Notes: generated by a model from the letters alone, not told the origin. Positions 29,211 through 38,636 are shown, numbered from the stretch's first letter. The stretch: 64,000 nt of DNA from Haloechinothrix halophila YIM 93223 (GCF_000504245.1 NZ_KI632509.1:1053723-1117722), one strand, 5' to 3'. A program made the numbers and translations.

Positions 29211-30116
29211 TCAGGCTGAGGGCGTCCATGTGGCGTTCGCGCCGCACAACACCAGGCACGGCAGCTCGCCCGGCACGCGGCCTGCCACGAGCGCCGCGAG
29301 TGGCGCGGCCGCTGCCGGTTCCACCGCCAGGCGGAACTCCTCCCACAGCAGGTCGCGCGCGGCGAGGATTTCGTCGTCGGTCACGAGCACCGAGGTGACG
29401 TCGGCCGAGCGCAGCACCTCGAACGGGACGTCACCGATCCTGGTGGCGCCCAGCGCGGATGCGGCCACCGAGTCGACGTCGGTGTCCACCGGATCGCCCG
29501 CCGACAACGCCTGGTGCAAGCAGCTGCAGCCGTGCGGTTCGACGGCAACAGTCGTCCTGCCCTCCGAGCCGAGCGTGGTGCCCGCTGCGAGTCCGCCACC
29601 GCCAACGGCGACCACGACCGTGTCCACATCGGGCGCTTCCCGTGCGATCTCTCGCGCCACGGTGCCCTGACCAGCAATGACGTCCGGGTCGTTGTACGCC
29701 TCGACGTAGCGGGCGCCGGTTCGAGCGACGGCATCGTGCGCGGCGGCAGCACACTCCGCGTAGGTCGCGCCATGCCGGATCAGGGTGGCGCCCGCCTCCT
29801 CGATGCGGCGCGCTTTCATCTCGGGCACGGTCTCCGGCACGTACACCGTGACGGGCAGGCCGAGGCTCTTCGCGGCGGTGGCGACCCCGAGGCCGTGATT
29901 GCCGCCCGATGCGGTGATCACCTGCTCCGGTCGTTCGCCGCTGGTCAGTGCGTTCAGCGCGCCTCGGAGCTTGAAGGAACCGGTGCGTTGGAGGTGCTCC
30001 AGCTTGAGCAAGCACTCTCGGCCGCCTACCTCCGTGCGCAGCAGCGGGGTGCGCCGGACGTGGCCGTGGACGCGGGTGGCGGCGGTGTCGACGTCAATCG
30101 CGGTGGGGATTCGCAC
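29211..30116 (-). CDS. PLP-dependent threonine/serine dehydratase-like enzyme
   Basis: The 301-residue fold-type II PLP enzyme has SFKLRGALNAL with the Schiff-base lysine, ASGGNHGLGVATAAKSLGLPVTVYVPE (in parts) with the substrate-binding motif, and VVVAVGGGGLAAGTTLG for cofactor phosphate. It lacks a C-terminal ACT domain, so it resembles catabolic threonine dehydratase or serine racemase rather than biosynthetic IlvA. GTG at 30116. Exact substrate is not decidable. Confidence 0.85.
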   Translation of the reverse strand: MRIPTAIDVDTAATRVHGHVRRTPLLRTEVGGRECLLKLEHLQRTGSFKLRGALNALTSGERPEQVITASGGNHGLGVATAAKSLGLPVTVYVPETVPEMKARRIEEAGATLIRHGATYAECAAAAHDAVARTGARYVEAYNDPDVIAGQGTVAREIAREAPDVDTVVVAVGGGGLAAGTTLGSEGRTTVAVEPHGCSCLHQALSAGDPVDTDVDSVAASALGATRIGDVPFEVLRSADVTSVLVTDDEILAARDLLWEEFRLAVEPAAAAPLAALVAGRVPGELPCLVLCGANATWTPSA

Positions 30117-30515
30117 GTGGTTCAGTCTGCCGAACTCGGAACTCGCCGCCCCATACCGGGGACTCGCGCATGCCGCGGTTGCCCGATCAGGATGATCAAG
30201 CCTTGTGGGTGATCTTGGTCGTAACTGTAGATCAACATGACCTACTCAGGTGAGGTACCCGCCGCTGTCGAGTGAGGTCGGTGTGAAAGCACGCCGAACT
30301 GTTTGCGCAAAGTAGTTGTTCCGCCTCCCGTGTGGGTGCTTGCGGCTCATTCGTTCCGGGGGGTCCCGCCGACCGGGGGTCATCAATTCTTCCAGCGTGC
30401 CGTCCACCGGAGTGGTGAGCGCGAGTAGTGATCGGCTCAACCGAGGAGTACGGATTATTCCAGCGCCACATACAGCCCATTTCAGGGCGGACACGGACGC
30501 TGTGAGGAGTACGCA
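30117..30515. other. Intergenic region, 399 bp
   Basis: No convincing gene is seen; short frames on both strands have poor composition. The right side contains the promoter and the GAGGAGTACGCA ribosome site for the secreted protein at 30516. TGATCAAGCC and GATCTTGGTCG motifs near 30190-30220 form no clear hairpin. Confidence 0.5.
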
Positions 30516-31106
30516 ATGAAAGGCAAAATCGCTCGCACGATTGCCATTATCGCGACCGGAAGCATCCTTTCGGTGACTGGCGCGGGAGTCGCAGGGGCAA
30601 GTCCGTCGGACGACGTCATCGGCACCGGTTCCAGTTCAGCCAGCATGGTCGATGTCGCGGGCCATCTCAGCGAGCTTCGCGTCGAACTCGCCGACACCAT
30701 GGAACAGTCCAATTTCACCGCGATGGGATTCGCCCTCGACGAGACCAAGACACTCGTCACCGGCATCGTCAGCGGGCAACGTAGTTCGATCTCCAGCGAG
30801 ACCGTCACCTTGGCCAAACAGGCATCGGCGCAAACCGACGAAGTCGAGGCCGCACTGGCGGAGGTCCAGGCACGGATCGGGGGATTGCCCGACCCGGTCG
30901 CGTTGCTGCGGTCGCTGCTGAAGAGCTTGCTGACCACACTGTCGGCCCTGATCGACAGCATCCTCGGCGGCGTGCCGTCGGTGTCTGACCTCGGTGTCGG
31001 TGGGGTTCCAGGCGTACCAGACGTCGGTGGCGCTCCCGAGGCACCAGACGTCGGTGACGTCACCGAAGGCGGCGACGGCGGTGGGCTCCCAGTGCCAACG
31101 CCATAA
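30516..31106 (+). CDS. Secreted protein with Gly/Pro/Val-rich C-terminal repeats
   Basis: The 196-residue protein begins with a signal peptide (KGKIARTIAIIATGSILSVTG, cleavage likely after GVAGA). A helical middle domain (VDVAGHLSELRVELADTMEQ through SAQTDEVEAALAEVQARI) has heptad-like spacing. The C-terminus is a low-complexity repeat built from GVPDVGGAPEAPDVGDV-like units, rich in Gly, Pro, Val and Asp, which could extend through the wall. GAGGAG precedes ATG 30516. No family is recognised; it is expected to be exported. Confidence 0.75.
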   Translation: MKGKIARTIAIIATGSILSVTGAGVAGASPSDDVIGTGSSSASMVDVAGHLSELRVELADTMEQSNFTAMGFALDETKTLVTGIVSGQRSSISSETVTLAKQASAQTDEVEAALAEVQARIGGLPDPVALLRSLLKSLLTTLSALIDSILGGVPSVSDLGVGGVPGVPDVGGAPEAPDVGDVTEGGDGGGLPVPTP

Positions 31107-31183
31107 TGCTCCCGTCAGCGCTATTCTGAGCGTTTCTGATGGGGGAAGGAATCCGGCGCCGGTAGCCCCGGCGCCGGATTCCG

Positions 31184-32248
31184 CTATTTCGCGGTCAAAT
31201 CGAGCCCCGTTCGCAGCACACCGGCGATTTCCAGCGTCGCTTCGCGGAACCGAGAGCTGAGTCCGAGCAGGTTCACGAAACCGTGGATGAGGTCCCAATG
31301 CCGGTGCAGCGTGACCGGCACACCCGCCGCTTTCAGCGCGTCGTAATACGCCTCGCCGTTATCGCGCAGCGGATCGAAACCGGCGGTGATCACGGCGGCG
31401 GGCGGCAGTCCGCTGAGGTCCTTGGCGAGCAACGGCGACAGCCGGGGGTCGGATTTGTCGGTGCCTTCCGGCACGTAGTGGCCCTCGAACCAGTTCATGT
31501 CGTCGTCGGTGAGGAAGAAGCCGTCGCTGAAGAGCTCCCGGGACGCCCGTCGGTTGACGAAGTCGACCTCGGGGTAAATCAGCAGCTGGAACGCGGGCAG
31601 GTGGCCGCCGGTGTCTTTGGCTTGCTGCGCGACGACCGCCGCGAGGTTGCCGCCAGCGCTGTCTCCGCCCACCGCGATCCGGTTCGGGTCGGCGCCCAGC
31701 GCCTCGGCGTTGGCGACGACGTAGTCATAGGTGTCGATGGCGTCCTCGACCGCGGCGGGGAACGGGTGCTCCGGTGCGAGCCGGTAGTCGACGCTCAGTG
31801 CCCGCACCCCGGCATGCTGCGCGAGGAAACGCACGGTGTCGTCGTGGGTCTCGACGTTGCCGACCACCCAGCCGCCACCGTGGTAGAACACCAGCAGCGG
31901 GGCGTTCTTGCCGACGTGATTCGGGATGTAGAGCCGGGAGTGCAGTTCGCCGCCGCGCGCGGGGATGCGCACCGGTCTGCTCTGCATCGGCGGCTTGCTG
32001 ACGCGTTCGGCGATCTTGGCCGAGCCGTCGAGGCTAGTCCGTGCGGCCTCGGGCGACGCGGCCGCGAGCCTGATTCCCGCGAACTGGTTGATCCGCAACA
32101 TCAGCTGGGCATCGACGTCGAGTGTCTGCCCGTCGAGCTCGATCGGCCTGCCTGCCAAGAGCCGCCGGACGGAGTGGGGTAACGCCATCGCGGCACGCAT
32201 AGTTGCTGCTTGCACCGGGATCGGAATCCGCTCGGCGAGTGTCGGCAC
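31184..32248 (-). CDS. HSL/LipH-family alpha/beta hydrolase (esterase)
   Basis: The 354-residue protein belongs to the hormone-sensitive-lipase family: the oxyanion motif FYHGGGWVVG, VDYRLAPEHPFPAAVEDA, the nucleophile elbow VGGDSAGGNLAAVVA, and a C-terminal DPLRDNGEAYYDALKAAGVPV then HGFVNL with the catalytic Asp and His. It has no signal peptide, so it should be cytoplasmic. Mycobacterial LipH/LipI-type esterases are the closest remembered relatives. It is divergent from the FMN reductase at 32407. Confidence 0.88.
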   Translation of the reverse strand: MPTLAERIPIPVQAATMRAAMALPHSVRRLLAGRPIELDGQTLDVDAQLMLRINQFAGIRLAAASPEAARTSLDGSAKIAERVSKPPMQSRPVRIPARGGELHSRLYIPNHVGKNAPLLVFYHGGGWVVGNVETHDDTVRFLAQHAGVRALSVDYRLAPEHPFPAAVEDAIDTYDYVVANAEALGADPNRIAVGGDSAGGNLAAVVAQQAKDTGGHLPAFQLLIYPEVDFVNRRASRELFSDGFFLTDDDMNWFEGHYVPEGTDKSDPRLSPLLAKDLSGLPPAAVITAGFDPLRDNGEAYYDALKAAGVPVTLHRHWDLIHGFVNLLGLSSRFREATLEIAGVLRTGLDLTAK

Positions 32249-32406
32249 TGGTGTCCTCCTCTGCGGTAATGCTGGTCATCAGCAGTCTGGCACGGTCGTG
32301 CGCCGCCGTGGGAGTGCGAGCAAGGACACGTCGGCTGGACCTCCATTGGGCTCGAAGTCGTACGGTGCTTTCGAGCGAGCACGCGCCGATGTGAGGAGAA
32401 TGAGGC

Positions 32407-32970
32407 ATGGCCAGTAACCGGGCGATCACCGTGGTGGGCATCGGCGGCTCCCTTCGGGAGGGCTCGCAGTCCGAACACGCGTTGCGCGCCGTGCTCGCCG
32501 GGGCTGAAAGCGCAGGTGCGAGCACTGTGGAGATCACAGGCGAGCGGCTCGTGCTGCCGTTCTACGACATCGCGATCGACGAACGCTCCGACGCCGCGCG
32601 CGATCTCGTGGCCGCGATTCGTGCCGCCGATGGACTTGTCGTGGTGTCGCCCGGATATCACGGCGGACCATCCGGTCTGGTGAAAAACGCCCTCGACTAC
32701 GTCGAGGACCTTCGTCACGACGCGCGCCCCTACCTCCACGGTCGCGCGGTCGGCACAGTTGCCGTCGCGCACGGCTGGCAGGCGGCCGTGACGACCCTGA
32801 ATCAGCTCCGCACGACGGTGCACGCACTCCGCGGCTGGCCGACCCCGCTCGGCGGCGCGGTGAACTCGGTGGAGACCAAGTTCGACGAGACCGGCCAGGC
32901 CAGCGACGCGAAGGTGGAGACGACACTGCGCACCATCGGTGAGCAGGTCGTCGACTTCGCTCTGCGGTGA
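32407..32970 (+). CDS. NADPH-dependent FMN reductase
   Basis: The 187-residue flavodoxin-like protein has GIGGSLREGSQSEHALRAVL (FMN phosphate loop) at the N-terminus and VVVSPGYHGGPSGLVKNALDYVEDL, the NADPH-dependent FMN reductase signature, in the middle. GAGGAGAATGAGGC precedes ATG 32407. The stop is directly followed by the convergent S9 peptidase stop, with no space between them. Confidence 0.87.
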   Translation: MASNRAITVVGIGGSLREGSQSEHALRAVLAGAESAGASTVEITGERLVLPFYDIAIDERSDAARDLVAAIRAADGLVVVSPGYHGGPSGLVKNALDYVEDLRHDARPYLHGRAVGTVAVAHGWQAAVTTLNQLRTTVHALRGWPTPLGGAVNSVETKFDETGQASDAKVETTLRTIGEQVVDFALR

Positions 32971-34803
32971 TCAGCCGAGCGTGCGGAGGGCGAAGTCGAC
33001 CTCGATGGCGGTCTGCTTGATGGTCTCGGCGACCACGAGTGAGCCGTGGCCCGCGTCGTAGCGGTAGAACTCGTACCGCGCACCGCGCTTGGCGAGCCGG
33101 TCCAGGTAGTTCTCGATTTGCTGGATCGGGCAGCGCGGGTCGTTGTCGCCGGCGAGTACCAGAAGCGGGGCGCTGACGTCGTCCACGTATGTCAGTGGCG
33201 AGCACTTCTGGTACACCTCGGGCACGTCGTCCGGCGAGCCGCCGAACAGTGCCCGGTCGAACGCACGGAGCTGTTCCATCTCGTCGTGGTAGGCGGTGAC
33301 GTAGTCCGCGACAGGCACCACGGAGATGCCTGCCGCCCAGCGGTCCGGCTGTGTGCCCAGCGCGAGCAGCGAGAGATAGCCGCCCCAGGACGCGCCGTTG
33401 ACCACGCTCTTGGCGGGGTCGGTGATGCCGTTGGCGACGGCCCAGTCGTGGACGGCGGCGACATCCTCCAGCTCGGTGAGCCCAGGACGCCCCTCGATCG
33501 CGTCCCGCCATGCCGAGCCGTAGCCGGTCGAGCCCCGGTAGTTCACCTCAACCACCGCGAACCCGGCGTCCACCCAGACCGCGCGGTAGGCGGAGAACCG
33601 GTCTTCGTCGGCGGCGTGCGGCCCACCGTGCAGCGAAAACATCGTGGGTAGCGGGCCGTCCGGCGCGTCGGCGGGGCGGGAGATGAGCGTGTGGATCGGT
33701 CCGCCGGGCCCGTCGACGTAGGTATCGGTGATCGCGACGGACTCCGGCGCGCGTTCCCCTGGCGGGGTGAGCAGCACGGTGTCCTCGCCGGTGACCGCGC
33801 GGGTGCGGATCGCGGGCGGGGTCTGTGCGCTGGACCAGGCGTATTCGATCGCACCGTCCGGTCGCACACCAGCGCCGCCGATCCTGCCGGGCGGGGTGTC
33901 GATGCCGGTCAGCGTGCCGGTGTCGAGGTCGTAGCTGTGCAGCGTGCTGCGACCGGAGTGGAAGTGGACGACGAGCAGCGCGGTCCCGTCCGGGTACCAG
34001 GTCGCGGCGACCTCGCCGGGCAGGTCGAGCGAGATCTCGGTCTCGGTGTCGCGCGCGACGTCCCAGATCAGCAGCTCTTCCTTGCCGTGCCGCTCGTGCA
34101 GCACCAGCAGCCGCTGATCGCCAGGGACGGGGGAAAACTCCAGCGCATCAAGGCCCTTGCCTGGCCCGTCCCACTTCTCGGCCACCAGCCCGAAGCCGTC
34201 CGTGGCGAGCACGCGCAGCGCGGGGTGGCGGGAGTCGCCGTGCTCGGAGTGGCTGATCGCGAGGAGCGCCTCATCGCGGGACAGCGCCGCGACTCCGGCG
34301 TCGTGTTCGCTCGCATACGCCGTGCGGGTGGTGCCGTCCGAGTGGGTGTAGATCGTGGTGCCGTCGTCGGTGGACACGCCGACGGCGGTGACGCTGAGGC
34401 CGGGTTCGAGGCCGGCCGGGTAGCCGTCAGGGATATCCGGCAGGCTCGCCGGAGCGGCGTCTTCCTGGTCGTGCCGCGCGAACGGCTCGTGCACCCAGTG
34501 GCCGTACTCGTCGCCGTCGGTGTCGTTGAACCACCAGATCGCGCTGCCGTCGGGCGCGACGGTGGCGTGCACCGTGCCGTTCGGCCGGTCGGTGATCTTG
34601 CGGTGCTCGTCGGTGGCGCGATCCCAGGCGTAGATCTCGAACACGCCGCTGAGGTTTGAGATGTAGATGTTGGCCGAGGGCTCGTCGCGAGCCCACTCTG
34701 GCGAGGACATCCGCGCCGCGGTGAAGCGGGCGCGCCAGCGGGCCTCGGCCGCTGGATCTGCGAACAGGCTGTCCGGCACCGTCGGTTCAGGGTGATTCGT
34801 CAC
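32971..34803 (-). CDS. S9 family prolyl oligopeptidase-like peptidase
   Basis: The 610-residue protein has an N-terminal beta-propeller (repeated blades such as IWWFNDTDGDEYGHWVHEPF) and a C-terminal alpha/beta hydrolase peptidase domain. The catalytic Ser is in VNGASWGGYLSL, the Asp in LAGDNDPRCPI, and the His in YDAGHGSLV. VEVNYRGSTGYGSAWRDAIEG is also typical of S9C acylaminoacyl-peptidase relatives. GTG at 34803. No signal peptide, so cytoplasmic oligopeptide hydrolysis is likely. Confidence 0.9.
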   Translation of the reverse strand: MTNHPEPTVPDSLFADPAAEARWRARFTAARMSSPEWARDEPSANIYISNLSGVFEIYAWDRATDEHRKITDRPNGTVHATVAPDGSAIWWFNDTDGDEYGHWVHEPFARHDQEDAAPASLPDIPDGYPAGLEPGLSVTAVGVSTDDGTTIYTHSDGTTRTAYASEHDAGVAALSRDEALLAISHSEHGDSRHPALRVLATDGFGLVAEKWDGPGKGLDALEFSPVPGDQRLLVLHERHGKEELLIWDVARDTETEISLDLPGEVAATWYPDGTALLVVHFHSGRSTLHSYDLDTGTLTGIDTPPGRIGGAGVRPDGAIEYAWSSAQTPPAIRTRAVTGEDTVLLTPPGERAPESVAITDTYVDGPGGPIHTLISRPADAPDGPLPTMFSLHGGPHAADEDRFSAYRAVWVDAGFAVVEVNYRGSTGYGSAWRDAIEGRPGLTELEDVAAVHDWAVANGITDPAKSVVNGASWGGYLSLLALGTQPDRWAAGISVVPVADYVTAYHDEMEQLRAFDRALFGGSPDDVPEVYQKCSPLTYVDDVSAPLLVLAGDNDPRCPIQQIENYLDRLAKRGARYEFYRYDAGHGSLVVAETIKQTAIEVDFALRTLG

Positions 34804-34852
34804 GAGTAGATGGTGTCACGTCGACGCGTGACGTAAGCGCGGCCCTGACATG

Positions 34853-34891
34853 AAAAAGCGGCCCAAGTCCGTAGTGGACCTGGGCCGCTTT
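34853..34891 (-). terminator. Rho-independent terminator of tRNA-Pro
   Basis: On the minus strand AAAGCGGCCCAGGTCC (34891 to 34876) pairs with 34870 to 34855 with one G-T wobble around ACTAC, and is followed by TTTTTC. It directly follows the tRNA-Pro 3' end and is the clearest T-tailed terminator in this part. Confidence 0.85.
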
Positions 34892-34898
34892 CTCTGCG

Positions 34899-34972
34899 TC
34901 GGGGTGGCGGGATTTGAACCCACGACCTCCTCGACCCGAACGAGGCACGCTACCAAGCTGCGCCACACCCCG
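34899..34972 (-). tRNA. tRNA-Pro (anticodon CGG)
   Basis: The minus strand folds as a tRNA: acceptor stem CGGGGTG with CACCCCG plus discriminator A, D-arm around AGCTTGGTAGC, anticodon stem CCTCG/CGAGG with loop TTCGGGT (anticodon CGG, reading CCG), and T-arm GTGGGTTCAAATCCCGC. The 3' CCA is not encoded. A T-tailed terminator follows. Confidence 0.95.
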
Positions 34973-35001
34973 ATGCCGTGTATCTCGGGCCGTCAACGAG
35001 T

Positions 35002-35946
35002 CTAACGGACGCCGATTCCGGCGTTGAACCGGGACTCCCCCGCTTGATCCGCGGACGTCGAGCCGCGCGGCACCAGCGTCAGCAGGCTCGCTTCCGGCGG
35101 GCAGGCGAACCGGACCGGCGCGAAGGGTGACGTGCCGAGTCCCGCCGAGACGTGCAGCCACATGTCCGAGCCCCACCGTGACGCGCCGCGCGCCCGCGAG
35201 CGGTCCAGCTCGCAGTTGGTGACGAGCGCGCCGATACCGGGCACCCGTAGCTGGCCGCCGTGGGTGTGACCGGCGAGGACCAGGTCGTAGCCGTCCGAGG
35301 CGAACGGATCGAGCACCCGGGGCTCCGGTGAGTGGGTGATGCCGAGTCGCAGTGCCGCGTCGGCGTCCGGCTTGCCTGCGATCTCGCTGTACCGGTCGTA
35401 GTGCAGGTGCGGGTCGTCCACGCCCGCCACGACGAGCCGCTGTCCAGCGACGGTGATCGTCTCCCTGGTGTGAGTGAGGTCATGCCAGCCACGCTCGATG
35501 AACACCGCGCGCAGGTCCTGCCACGGCAGCGGCGGGCCGTGGATGTGCTTGCGGTTCTCCTCGCTCTCGAACAGATACCGCGCCGGGTTCTTCGGTTTCG
35601 GCCCGAAGTAGTCGTTGCTGCCGAAGATGAACAGCCCTGGGAAGTCAAGCAGCGGCCCGAGCGCGCGCAGCACGGCGGGCACCGCCGCCGCGTGGGACAG
35701 GTTGTCGCCGGTGTTGACGACGAGGTCCGGCTCAAGCTCGGCCAGCGAGGCCACCCAGCGCTGCTTGGCGGTGTGGCCGGGCAGCATGTGCAGGTCGGAG
35801 ACGTGCAGCACCCGCAGCGGCCGTGCGTCGCGGGCGAGGACGGGCAACTCTGCCGTGCGCAGGGTGAAGCGTCGCCGTTCGATGCCTGCGGCGTATCCGA
35901 GTGTCGCAGCGGCCACCGCTGCTGTCCCCGTCAAGAGGCGTTTCAT
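35002..35946 (-). CDS. Calcineurin-like metallophosphoesterase with N-terminal membrane anchor
   Basis: The 314-residue protein starts with a short hydrophobic segment (LLTGTAAVAAATLGYAAGI) that could be a signal anchor, then a metallophosphoesterase domain: VLHVSDLHM, NTGDNLS, FGSNDYF and LAGHTHGGQLRVPG supply the metal ligands. YxuN/YkuE-like enzymes of this type act on phosphodiesters outside the membrane. It matches the Rv3683 position next to ponA2. Three consecutive ATG codons occur; the third (35946) is placed best after AAGG. It lies 29 bp upstream of the tRNA-Pro gene on the same strand. Confidence 0.87.
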   Translation of the reverse strand: MKRLLTGTAAVAAATLGYAAGIERRRFTLRTAELPVLARDARPLRVLHVSDLHMLPGHTAKQRWVASLAELEPDLVVNTGDNLSHAAAVPAVLRALGPLLDFPGLFIFGSNDYFGPKPKNPARYLFESEENRKHIHGPPLPWQDLRAVFIERGWHDLTHTRETITVAGQRLVVAGVDDPHLHYDRYSEIAGKPDADAALRLGITHSPEPRVLDPFASDGYDLVLAGHTHGGQLRVPGIGALVTNCELDRSRARGASRWGSDMWLHVSAGLGTSPFAPVRFACPPEASLLTLVPRGSTSADQAGESRFNAGIGVR

Positions 35947-36079
35947 CATCATCCTTGGGGTGACGTGTCTCCGAGCGTGCGTGCCTGTGCCGTTGCCGAC
36001 CCACGTGACGGGGACGGACGTAGGAATCCACTCGACCAAGCGGGCTTATGATGACACAGCCCGACTCCAGCTCGTCGCG

Positions 36080-36385
36080 TCACGGTAGCGGTCGGTCCCG
36101 GAGCGAGGAGTCGACTCGCCGTCGCTCATTCAGCTCGATGAGGGCGATCGTGAGCCGGAACACGGAGAGGCACATTCCCGGAAACAGCGCCATCGCCCAC
36201 ATTGCCGTGTGCCCGTCGAGAAACACGATGAGCGCGAACGACGCGACCAGGTGGGCCGACATAGCACGGGCGCGCGAACGCGGGGACCGCCACTTCAGAG
36301 CGGCGAGGGCGACGGAGATGACCGCTATCGGCAGGTAGAGGTAGAGGACGATCATGACGACGTACATGCGACCAAGCTCGCTCAC
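36080..36385 (-). CDS. Small hypothetical membrane protein
   Basis: About 101 residues with three TM helices: MIVLYLYLPIAVISVALAAL, MSAHLVASFALIVFLDG and AMWAMALFPGMCLSVFRLTI. Basic loops (KWRSPRSRARA, ERRRVDSS) fit a real inner-membrane protein. No family is recognised. GTG at 36385 or ATG at 36367 could start it; neither has a strong ribosome site. It stands alone between ponA2 and the divergent region of the metallophosphoesterase gene. Confidence 0.6.
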   Translation of the reverse strand: MSELGRMYVVMIVLYLYLPIAVISVALAALKWRSPRSRARAMSAHLVASFALIVFLDGHTAMWAMALFPGMCLSVFRLTIALIELNERRRVDSSLRDRPLP

Positions 36386-36452
36386 TCACGTTCGGGGACG
36401 CCTGTCGAGCTCGATGATCGAGAGCTGTCACTCCCCTCCATGACTGGCTAAA

Positions 36453-38636
36453 CTAGCCATCCTCATCCTCATCCTCGTGCATCTTCGCGTACTTCGGATG
36501 CGGCTTCGGCAGGTCCTTCTTCGGCAGGTTCGCGTGGATCTTTTTCATCGCGCCGAACCAGGTGTCCGCCGGGGTCCTGGCACCCTGCATGTTTCCGGCT
36601 CCCTCCTCGCACGCCCGTACGTTTCCCGGCCCCGCGTAGCAGAGGCTGCCGAGCTGGTTATCTGGCCGGAACACCATCGCCGCGCCGGCCAGCTGCGGCG
36701 TCGCGCCGACGAACGTGGATGCCTTGGCGCCCTGTGCGGTACCGGTCTTGCCGATCATCGGTCGAGCCCAGCCGACCTTCGCGGCTGCGCCGCGCGCGGT
36801 ACCCCTGGTGTGGTCGACACCGAGCCCGACGGCGAGGGTGTCCGCCAGCGCCTCCGGAATAACCCGTTCGCATGGCTCTTCCTGGATCTTGACCGTGTTG
36901 CCGTTGCGGTCGGTGACCTTGGCGATCGGCGTCGGCGGGCACCATACGCCACCACTCATGATGGTCGCGGCGACGTTGGCTAGTTCCAGCCCGCTGACCG
37001 CGGCAGGTCCAAGCGTGAACGAGCCACCGCCCGGATGGTTCTCGGTCGGCTTGTAGACCTCGGCCTGGCTGAGCCTGACCTCGAGCTTCTCCGCGTCAGG
37101 GTCAGGCGGCGCTCCATTGCCGTTGGCTGCCATCGAGCGGCGCAGGCCGAGCTTCTTGGCCATGTTCACCACCGGGCCCATGCCCGTCTTCTCTTCCAGG
37201 ATCACGAACGCCGTGTTCGGTGACTTCGCCAGCGCGTCCTGCAGCGTGATGGATTTACCGAAACTCGCTCCCGGGTAGTTCTGCACGCAGTACTGCGGGT
37301 TCCCGGGGCACGAGGTCTGGCCCTCCGCGGTGAACACGGGCGAGATGTGGAAGTTGGGTGCGGAGATCTTGTCGAAGATGCCCGCGACACCTTCTTGCAT
37401 GGCCGCCGCCGCTGTGAAGATCTTGAACGTCGAGCCACCGCCGCCGACGTTCCTGACATCCGACGGCAGCGCGAAGACGGTCTGGCCCTTGCTCTTGTCC
37501 GGCCCGTAGTCCTTGTTGGCGGCGAGCGCGACCACCTTGTGTCGCTTCTTTCCTGGCTTGACCAGTGACAGCGTGTTCGCGACGTTGGGCTCGGTCTTGC
37601 TCACCTGGAACTCGGCGGAGTCCTTAGCGTGCTGGTTCGCCTTGCGGTCGAGCGTCGTCTTGATGGTGTAACCGCCGGTGTAGAGGTCGTCCTTGTCCAT
37701 CCCGGCGCGCAGCAGGTAGTCCTCCACGTACTGGCAGAAGAAGCCGTGGTCAGGACCTGCGCCGACGCAGTTGGCCGCTGGTTTGCTCGGTCCGCCAGGC
37801 AGCACGCCGAGCGGCTCGTCCTTGAGCTTCTCGGCATCCTCTTCGCTGAGCTTGCGGTTCTCCACCATCTTGTCCAGCACGAGGTTGCGCCGCTTCTTCG
37901 CGTCCTCCGGGTGATTCCACGGGTCGAGCGCGGTTGGGTTGTTGACCATGCCCGCCAGCAGCGCACCCTGCGCGGCGTCCAGCTCTTTCGCCGAGACACC
38001 GAAGTACGCGCGGGCGGCAGCGCCGACGCCGAAGATGCGGCGGGAGAACTCGACGATGTTGAGGTATCCGGTGAGGATCTCCTCTTTGCTCATCTTGGTT
38101 TCGAGCTGGACGGCGATCCGCGCTTCTTTCAGCTTGCGCGCGATGGTCTGTTCCTGGGCCTTTTGCCTGCCGATGATGTGCTTCGGGTTGTTGTCGTTCC
38201 AGTAGACGACGTTGATCAGGTAGTTCTTGACGTACTGCTGTGTCAGCGTCGACGCGCCCTGGGTGTCGCCACCCTGCGTGTTGCTGATGGCGGCACGCGC
38301 GGTGCCCTTCCAATCGACGCCGTCGTGCTCGTAGAAGCGCTTGTCCTCGATCGAGATCAGCGCCCACTTCATCGCGTCCGAGATCTGATCACTCGCGGTG
38401 GGGATGCGGTATTGCTGATACAGCGTCGCAATGGGCTTGTTGTTGGCGTCGGTCACGGTCGTGACCAGGGGCGGTGGCACGTTCGCCAGCTCAGTCGAGG
38501 TGTTGTCGACGGTCGCGCTCGCCTGGTTGGACATGACACCTAGTCCCCCGACGAATGGGAACAGCATGCCCGCGAGCAGCACGCCTGCCAGCAGGCACAG
38601 TCCGAGCAACTTGAAGATGCCATCCGTCTTACGCAC
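36453..38636 (-). CDS. ponA2: Class A penicillin-binding protein (bifunctional glycosyltransferase/transpeptidase)
   Basis: The 727-residue enzyme polymerises and cross-links peptidoglycan. After a TM helix near residues 9-31, the glycosyltransferase (GT51) domain shows ISIEDKRFYEHDGVDWKG with the catalytic Glu, QGASTLTQQYVKNYL and ILTGYLNIVEFSRRIFGVGAAA. The transpeptidase has GGGGSTFKIF with the active-site Ser near 400, SPNTAFVILEE near 473 and IGKTGTAQG near 628. The C-terminus is a short Lys/Asp/Glu tail without a PASTA domain. GTG at 38636. The position between whiB4 and the metallophosphoesterase matches mycobacterial ponA2 (Rv3682). Confidence 0.93.
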   Translation of the reverse strand: MRKTDGIFKLLGLCLLAGVLLAGMLFPFVGGLGVMSNQASATVDNTSTELANVPPPLVTTVTDANNKPIATLYQQYRIPTASDQISDAMKWALISIEDKRFYEHDGVDWKGTARAAISNTQGGDTQGASTLTQQYVKNYLINVVYWNDNNPKHIIGRQKAQEQTIARKLKEARIAVQLETKMSKEEILTGYLNIVEFSRRIFGVGAAARAYFGVSAKELDAAQGALLAGMVNNPTALDPWNHPEDAKKRRNLVLDKMVENRKLSEEDAEKLKDEPLGVLPGGPSKPAANCVGAGPDHGFFCQYVEDYLLRAGMDKDDLYTGGYTIKTTLDRKANQHAKDSAEFQVSKTEPNVANTLSLVKPGKKRHKVVALAANKDYGPDKSKGQTVFALPSDVRNVGGGGSTFKIFTAAAAMQEGVAGIFDKISAPNFHISPVFTAEGQTSCPGNPQYCVQNYPGASFGKSITLQDALAKSPNTAFVILEEKTGMGPVVNMAKKLGLRRSMAANGNGAPPDPDAEKLEVRLSQAEVYKPTENHPGGGSFTLGPAAVSGLELANVAATIMSGGVWCPPTPIAKVTDRNGNTVKIQEEPCERVIPEALADTLAVGLGVDHTRGTARGAAAKVGWARPMIGKTGTAQGAKASTFVGATPQLAGAAMVFRPDNQLGSLCYAGPGNVRACEEGAGNMQGARTPADTWFGAMKKIHANLPKKDLPKPHPKYAKMHEDEDEDG

